64,000 nucleotides of DNA from Citrifermentans bremense (GTDB lineage Bacteria > Desulfobacterota > Desulfuromonadia > Geobacterales > Geobacteraceae): contig NZ_AP023213.1 in the NCBI RefSeq assembly GCF_014218275.1, positions 3,827,501 through 3,891,500 of the forward strand, written 5' to 3'. Below, piece by piece: positions 59,420 to 64,000 of this stretch (positions are counted from its first letter, which is position 1; each line of letters opens with the position of its first letter). A program made the translations under genes and the position numbers. The notes under the pieces are model-generated. The model searched no databases. It was given only the letters and a program-made list of their open reading frames with translations, and was not told where the DNA came from.

Positions 59420-59926
59420 CTAGCCCCGCCTTGACACCTGAAGAGCCTGGTCCTTCTGCTCGACCTCTTCGGCCATTTTCGTCTTGTAGGAAACGAGCTT
59501 CGCGCGCAGCTCCGGAGCGGCCAGGGAGAGGATCTGCACGGCGAAGAGCCCGGCGTTCTTGGCGCCCGCTTTGCCTATGGCCATGGTGCCGACCGGTATG
59601 CCGCCAGGCATCTGTACCATGGCGTAGAGCGCGTCGACGCCGTTGAGCGCTCCGCCCGTCATCGGTACGCCGATCACCGGGAGAGTGGTTTCGGCGGCGA
59701 TGACGCCGGCCAGGTGCGCGGCCATGCCGGCTGCGGCGATGATCACCTGGATGCCGCGCCCGGCAGCCTCAGAGGCAAGTTTCGCGGTTTTCACCGGCGA
59801 GCGGTGGGCCGAAGAGACGTGGATTTCGTAGGGGACGCCGAACTCCGAAAGGACCTTGGTGGTCTCTTCCATGGTGGAGAGATCGGAATCGCTTCCCATC
59901 AGAATCAGTACGGTCGGTTCAGTCAT
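59420..59926 (-). CDS. purE: N5-carboxyaminoimidazole ribonucleotide mutase
   Basis: A 168-residue class I PurE. LILMGSDSDLSTMEETTKVL, then VSSAHRSPVKTAKLASEAAG with the catalytic His, and IIAAAGMAAHLAGVIA are diagnostic. It converts N5-CAIR to CAIR. It follows purD on the minus strand; purK is not present in the window. Confidence 0.96.
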   Translation of the reverse strand: MTEPTVLILMGSDSDLSTMEETTKVLSEFGVPYEIHVSSAHRSPVKTAKLASEAAGRGIQVIIAAAGMAAHLAGVIAAETTLPVIGVPMTGGALNGVDALYAMVQMPGGIPVGTMAIGKAGAKNAGLFAVQILSLAAPELRAKLVSYKTKMAEEVEQKDQALQVSRRG

Positions 59927-60010
59927 TTTTCAATCTCCGGGAAACCTTTCGTTTTTCACCCCTAGCCATTTTTCTTCTCTCAGAATTCTCCGTGGCTAGA
60001 GCTTGTGGTT

Positions 60011-61282
60011 TTAGCGCTTCATCGCCTTGGCGCCGATGTCCTTCCTGTAATGAACGCCGGGCCAGGAGATCTCTTTAACTCCCTGGTAGGCGCGCTCGAT
60101 CGCTTCCTTGACCGTTGTGCCCAAAGCGGTCACGCCAAGCACGCGGCCGCCGCTGGTGACCACCCCCTCGCCGGTCGCCTTGGTTCCGGCGTGGAACACG
60201 ACGAGGTCCTCTATCCGCCCTGCGGCGTCGAGCCCGGCGATGAGGTCCCCCTTGCGGTAGTCCGCCGGGTACCCCTCGGCCGCCATGACCACGCAGACCG
60301 CCGCCTTGTCGTGCCACTCTATCTCCACCCCCTCCAGGCTACCGGAGGCGACGGCCATGAGAATGGGGACTATGTCGGACTTCATCCGCATCAAAAGAGG
60401 CTGGCATTCGGGGTCGCCGAAGCGGGCGTTGAACTCCAGGGTCTTCACCGAGTCGCCGTCGATCATGAGTCCAGCGTAGAGGACGCCGCGGTAGGTACGC
60501 CCCTCGGCCTTCATCCCGTCCACGGTGCGGCGCATCACCTCGGCCATGGCCTTGTCGTGGATGGCGGGGGTGACCACCGGTGCCGGGGAGTAGGCTCCCA
60601 TCCCGCCGGTATTGGGCCCCTGGTCGCCGTCAAAGACGGCCTTGTGGTCCTGGGCGCTAGCAAGCGGGATGATCCTTTCGCCGTCGGTGAAGGCGAGGAA
60701 GGAGGCTTCCTCCCCTTTCAGGAACTCCTCGATGACCACCCTGGAGCCTGCCGCGCCGAAGGCGTTGCCGGAGAGCATGTCGGTCACGGCCGCAACCGCC
60801 TCGTCGCGGGTCTGGGCGATGATCACCCCTTTGCCTGCGGCAAGCCCGTCCGCCTTGATGACGATGGGGATCCCAGTACGGTCGATGAAGGAGACGGCGG
60901 GCTCGACTTCGGTGAAGACGCCGTAGGCCGCGGTGGGGACGTTGTACTTGTGCATCAGGTCCTTCGAGAACGCCTTGCTCGCCTCTATGATGGCGGCGTT
61001 TTTCCTGGCGCCGAACGCCTTCAGGCCGTTCTCCTCGAACAGATCGACGAGACCCAGGGAAAGCGGAAGCTCCGGGCCTACCACGGTGAGTTCGACCCCT
61101 TCCTTGCGGGCGAAGTCGAGGAGCCCCTGGAGGTTGTCCACCGCTATGTCCACGTTTTGCGCCAGGGTGGCCGTTCCCGGATTCCCCGGCGCGCAGAACA
61201 CCTGGCTTACCAGCGGGGACTGGGCGATCTTCCAGACCAGCGCGTGCTCGCGCCCTCCGCTACCTACTACCAAAACCTTCAT
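60011..61282 (-). CDS. purD: Phosphoribosylamine-glycine ligase
   Basis: A 423-residue ATP-grasp enzyme joining glycine to phosphoribosylamine. KVLVVGSGGREHALVWKIAQ at the start, GLAAGKGVIIAQTRDEAVAA and EFNARFGDPECQPLLMRM are intact. ATG 61282 follows AAGGAG; the frame open to 61441 is translated repeat DNA. It lies between purH and purE on one strand, with a large hairpin upstream. Confidence 0.96.
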   Translation of the reverse strand: MKVLVVGSGGREHALVWKIAQSPLVSQVFCAPGNPGTATLAQNVDIAVDNLQGLLDFARKEGVELTVVGPELPLSLGLVDLFEENGLKAFGARKNAAIIEASKAFSKDLMHKYNVPTAAYGVFTEVEPAVSFIDRTGIPIVIKADGLAAGKGVIIAQTRDEAVAAVTDMLSGNAFGAAGSRVVIEEFLKGEEASFLAFTDGERIIPLASAQDHKAVFDGDQGPNTGGMGAYSPAPVVTPAIHDKAMAEVMRRTVDGMKAEGRTYRGVLYAGLMIDGDSVKTLEFNARFGDPECQPLLMRMKSDIVPILMAVASGSLEGVEIEWHDKAAVCVVMAAEGYPADYRKGDLIAGLDAAGRIEDLVVFHAGTKATGEGVVTSGGRVLGVTALGTTVKEAIERAYQGVKEISWPGVHYRKDIGAKAMKR

Positions 61283-61300
61283 AAGCAAACTCCTTAAACC

Positions 61301-61446
61301 AATTAACAATGGATAATTGACAATTGACGATGAAAACCTGGCCTCCCCGTCCAGTTGCAGCACAACCTGGTGCGGACGGCATGAAAGAGACAATGGACAA
61401 TGGCAACAAAGCGTTGTCAATTGTCCATTGTCAATTGTCAATTGAG
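61301..61446 (-). repeat. TTGACAA-type heptad arrays forming a hairpin between purH and purD
   Basis: Two blocks of 7-base units, ATTGACA-ATTGACG at 61301-61332 and TTGTCAA-TTGTCCA-TTGTCAA at 61413-61446, lie in opposite orientation. Within the second, GACAATGGACAAT (61389-61401) pairs perfectly with ATTGTCCATTGTC (61420-61432). The array ends three bases from the purH stop. Confidence 0.85.
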
Positions 61447-61449
61447 GTT

Positions 61450-63012
61450 TTAGTGCCTGAAGTGCCTCATGCTGGTGAAGACCATGGCGATGCCGTGCTC
61501 GTCTGCTGCGGCGATGACCTCGGCGTCACGCATGCTGCCGCCAGGCTGGATCACCGCGGTGACACCCACGGAGGCGGCATTGTCGAGGCCGTCCCTGAAC
61601 GGGAAGAAGGCGTCGGACGCCATGACCGCGCCCTGGACCGGGATGCCGGCATGCTCCGCCTTGATGGCGGCGATGCGGGCGGAGTTGACGCGGCTCATCT
61701 GGCCCGCGCCCACGCCGACGGTGGAGTTGTCGCGGCCGTAGACGATGGCGTTGGATTTGACGAACTTCGCCACGCGCCAGGTGAAGAGGAGGTCTTCCAT
61801 CTCCTTGTCGGTCGGCGCCCTCTTGGTCACCACCTTCAGCTCGGTGAAGAGCTCGAGGTCGGCGTCCTGGACCAGCATGCCCCCGTTCACCCTCTTGTAA
61901 TCGAAACGCGGCGCGGGGTTCTCGGGCCAGAAGCCGCACTCCATGAGGCGGACGTTCTTCTTGGCCGCGACCACTTCGCTTGCGGCCTCGGTCACCTTGG
62001 GAGCGATGATCACTTCGACGAACTGGCGCTCGACGATGGCGCGGGCGGTGGACTCGTCCAGTTCGCGGTTGAAGGCGATGATGCCGCCGAAGGCGGACTC
62101 GGGGTCGGTCTTGTACGCCTTGTCATAGGCTTCCATGATGTTCGCGCCGAGCGCCACGCCGCAGGGATTGGCATGCTTCACGATTACGCAGGCCGGCTCG
62201 GTGAACTGCTTCACGCATTCCAGCGCCGCATCGGTGTCGCCGATGTTGTTGTAGGAGAGTTCCTTCCCCTGGATCTGGCGCGCCGTGGAGATGGAGGCTT
62301 CTTTGGACCCCTTCTCGACGTAGAAGGCGCCGGACTGGTGCGGGTTCTCGCCGTAGCGCATCCCTTGGGCCAGCTTGTACTGCATGGTGAGGGTGTCCGG
62401 GAAAGCAGCGACCCCCTCGCCGGTACGGGCGCCGAGCCAGTTGGAGATGGCGCCGTCGTAGGCTGCGGTGTGCTGGTATACCTTGACCGCCAGCCGGAAA
62501 TTGGTCTCGCGCGACACGCTGCCGCCGGAGTTTTTCATCTCGTCCAGGACCACCTGGTAGTCGGCGTGGTCAACGACCACGGTGACGTCGCGGTTGTTCT
62601 TGGCCGCGGAGCGGAGCATGGTCGGGCCGCCGATGTCGATGTTCTCGATGGCGTCCTCCATGGTGCAGTCCTCCTTGGCGACGGTCGCCTCGAAGGGGTA
62701 GAGGTTCACTACCACCATGTCGATGGGCTCGATGCCGTGCTCCTGCATCTTGGCCACGTGGGCCGGATTCTCGCGCATGCCGAGGATGCCGCCGTGAACC
62801 TTCGGGTGCAGGGTCTTCACCCGGCCGTCCAGCATCTCGGGGAAACCGGTGAACTCGGAGACGTCCTTGACGGCGATGCCCGCCTCACGCAGAAGCTTCG
62901 CGGTACCGCCGGTGGAGAGGATCTCCACGCCGTAACCCGCCAGCGCCCGGGAAAATTCCACCACACCAGTCTTCTCCGACACGCTGATCAGCGCGCGCCC
63001 AATCTTTGCCAT
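61450..63012 (-). CDS. purH: Bifunctional AICAR transformylase / IMP cyclohydrolase
   Basis: A 520-residue enzyme. The N-terminal IMP cyclohydrolase starts [20 protein letters not shown] and has [20 protein letters not shown]; the transformylase half has [22 protein letters not shown] and the C-terminal [20 protein letters not shown]. It performs the last two steps of purine synthesis. ATG 63012 follows AAAAGGAG. Its 3' end abuts a repeat array. Confidence 0.97.
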   Translation of the reverse strand: MAKIGRALISVSEKTGVVEFSRALAGYGVEILSTGGTAKLLREAGIAVKDVSEFTGFPEMLDGRVKTLHPKVHGGILGMRENPAHVAKMQEHGIEPIDMVVVNLYPFEATVAKEDCTMEDAIENIDIGGPTMLRSAAKNNRDVTVVVDHADYQVVLDEMKNSGGSVSRETNFRLAVKVYQHTAAYDGAISNWLGARTGEGVAAFPDTLTMQYKLAQGMRYGENPHQSGAFYVEKGSKEASISTARQIQGKELSYNNIGDTDAALECVKQFTEPACVIVKHANPCGVALGANIMEAYDKAYKTDPESAFGGIIAFNRELDESTARAIVERQFVEVIIAPKVTEAASEVVAAKKNVRLMECGFWPENPAPRFDYKRVNGGMLVQDADLELFTELKVVTKRAPTDKEMEDLLFTWRVAKFVKSNAIVYGRDNSTVGVGAGQMSRVNSARIAAIKAEHAGIPVQGAVMASDAFFPFRDGLDNAASVGVTAVIQPGGSMRDAEVIAAADEHGIAMVFTSMRHFRH

Positions 63013-63068
63013 GTTTAACTCCTTTTGCGGCTTTTGATGTCGATTCTAGAAACTAAAAGCGAAAGCTC

Positions 63069-63183
63069 GCCACAGAGACACAGAGGTTCACCGGGGACAC
63101 GGAGGATAACCGGGTTACGGGTCAAAACTTCAGTTTCAACGCCTTTCCTCCGGGACCTCCGTGTACCGCTGCGTCCTCTGTGG
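63069..63183. repeat. Paired CCACAGAG-type repeats between a corrinoid-activator-like gene and purH
   Basis: GCCACAGAGACACAGAGG (from 63069) and, on the other strand, TACCACAGAGGACGCAGCGG (from 63184) are related and face each other, each followed by a CACGGAGG or ACGGAGG unit. The right copy begins about nine bases after the stop of the gene at 63191. A weaker relative (TAGCCACGGAGAATTC) follows purD near 59980-60000. Confidence 0.6.
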
Positions 63184-63190
63184 TAAAGCT

Positions 63191-64000
63191 TTAGGTCTTT
63201 GGAAAGTCTACGTTCGCCAGGAAGTGTTTTTCGAAGAGCGGAGTGCCGGAAAGGGGTATCACCCGGACCTTTTGCGCCAGGTCCTCCATCTGGTCCCGGC
63301 CATCATTCAAGAGCAGCATCCGCTCCACTCCGGCCAGGGCCCCTTCCTTAATGAATCCGGTGATTCTTACCATCTTTTCGTTGAAAATTCCAACCTTTTT
63401 TAGCACCTCCGGCGACAGCACCGCTCCGAAGGAACCGGTCAGCACCACGCGGGAAAGATCGTCCGCAGAAAGCCCCGCCTTCCCCATAAGGATCTCCATC
63501 CCCCCCCGCAGCGCACCCTTGGCGAGCTGCAGCGCGCGAACATCCTCCTGGTCCAGAAAGACGGACCCCGAGGCGTCGCGGTGCAGTACGAAAGCCGGGA
63601 TGCCGTTCACCTCCTGAACCCGGTTCCCCAGGTTGGAATCGATCTCGGCGGCGGGACGGATCCTGCCGCTAGGCTCGATGATGCCGGCCTCTAAAAGCGC
63701 CGCCACCGTCTCCAGCACGCCGGACCCGCAGATGCCGCGGGGGGTGGCGCCGGCTATGGTGCTCAAGAGCAGACGGTCGCCGTCGATGCTGACTCCGCTG
63801 ACGGCGCCGGGAAGCGCAGACATGCCGCAGCGGAGGTTCCCCCCTTCGAAGGCGGGACCGGCGGCGGCCGAGGTGGCGAGGAAATGTTCGCCGTCGAAAA
63901 GAGCGATCTCGGCGTTGGTACCCATGTCAAGATAGAGCGTCCCCCTCGCCGGTTCTTCGGCAAGGCCGAAGAGGAAGGCCACCAGGTCGCCGCCGACGAA
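63191..64000 (-). CDS. ASKHA-domain protein (RACo/DUF4445-like), partial
   Basis: The C-terminal 269 codons of a larger protein; the frame runs off the window's right edge. LYLDMGTNAEIALFDGEHFL, then GPAFEGGNLRCGMSALPGAV and GICGSGVLETVAALLEAGII are nucleotide-binding motifs of the acetate/sugar kinase fold, and VLTGSFGAVLSPEVLKKVGI is typical of DUF4445/RACo proteins, which reactivate corrinoid proteins with ATP using a missing N-terminal 2Fe-2S domain. No corrinoid enzyme lies in view. Confidence 0.85.
   Translation of the reverse strand, partial: FVGGDLVAFLFGLAEEPARGTLYLDMGTNAEIALFDGEHFLATSAAAGPAFEGGNLRCGMSALPGAVSGVSIDGDRLLLSTIAGATPRGICGSGVLETVAALLEAGIIEPSGRIRPAAEIDSNLGNRVQEVNGIPAFVLHRDASGSVFLDQEDVRALQLAKGALRGGMEILMGKAGLSADDLSRVVLTGSFGAVLSPEVLKKVGIFNEKMVRITGFIKEGALAGVERMLLLNDGRDQMEDLAQKVRVIPLSGTPLFEKHFLANVDFPKT

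Noticed and set aside
61282-61441. N-terminal extension of PurD
   Set aside because: The extra 53 residues come from TTGACAA-type repeat DNA; the conserved start with AAGGAG is at 61282.
61324-63018. 564-codon plus-strand frame opposite purH
   Set aside because: Antisense shadow rich in His, Asp and Gly; purH on the minus strand is complete with all motifs.
1-64000. tRNA or rRNA genes
   Set aside because: The few intergenic gaps were read on both strands and none shows a cloverleaf or rRNA sequence.

Overview
The window reads as chromosome of a high-G+C Desulfuromonadales (Geobacteraceae-type) bacterium. The signs are a PpcA-like triheme cytochrome, an 11-site multiheme cytochrome beside a ResB/CcsB cytochrome c assembly pair, GH57/GlgA glucan genes, a YedF/DUF3343 selenium-sulfur pair, and a mannose-1-phosphate guanylyltransferase fused to a phosphomannomutase-like domain. 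Genus assignment is inference. Nearly all of the DNA is coding, mostly on the minus strand; I saw no rRNA, tRNA, insertion sequence, prophage or CRISPR.

Layout. 1-5.2 kb: an XRE-type regulator (cut by the window edge) divergent from a DegP-like lipoprotein protease, then a small conserved protein, RluD, PgeF and a lipoprotein. 5.2-14.8 kb (minus): a GAF histidine kinase, receiver protein, sugar-nucleotide fusion enzyme, GH57 enzyme, glycogen synthase and a coupled 56-residue acidic protein, preceded by a Crp/Fnr regulator. 14.9-18.1 kb (plus): LptF, LptG and an IPT/TIG protein. 18-24 kb (minus): VOC protein, CcdA, TlpA, an NtrC-type activator, a polyprenyl diphosphate synthase and a Fis-like regulator. 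24-27 kb (plus): Pgi, threonine aldolase, CsaA-like protein. 27-36 kb (minus): RsmI, split NAD synthetase, then the ribosome/SRP operon ffh-rpsP-khpA-rimM-trmD-SPOUT methylase-rplS-rnhB-yraN. 36-39 kb: YedF/DUF3343, a small membrane protein, a DciA-like protein, a four-helix-bundle protein and a methyltransferase.

39-55.6 kb is a surface-polysaccharide locus: YfhO protein, seven glycosyltransferases, ATP-grasp, DUF362 and SAM-methyltransferase genes, a Wzx flippase, a coiled-coil protein and a MarR-type regulator next to a 12-unit, 20-bp tandem array. It runs directly into the cytochrome c cluster (55.6-59.3 kb), the last glycosyltransferase overlapping the multiheme cytochrome gene. The window ends with purE, purD, purH and a corrinoid-activator-like ASKHA protein.

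The most unusual signal is not a gene. Several unrelated families of short tandem repeats, mostly period 7 (GGGGCTA, TTGACAA, GTTCAAC types), sit at the 3' ends of genes. In six cases the stop codon and the last few amino acids are made of repeat sequence. This pattern and the 20-bp array beside the polysaccharide regulator are the best candidates for something undescribed.
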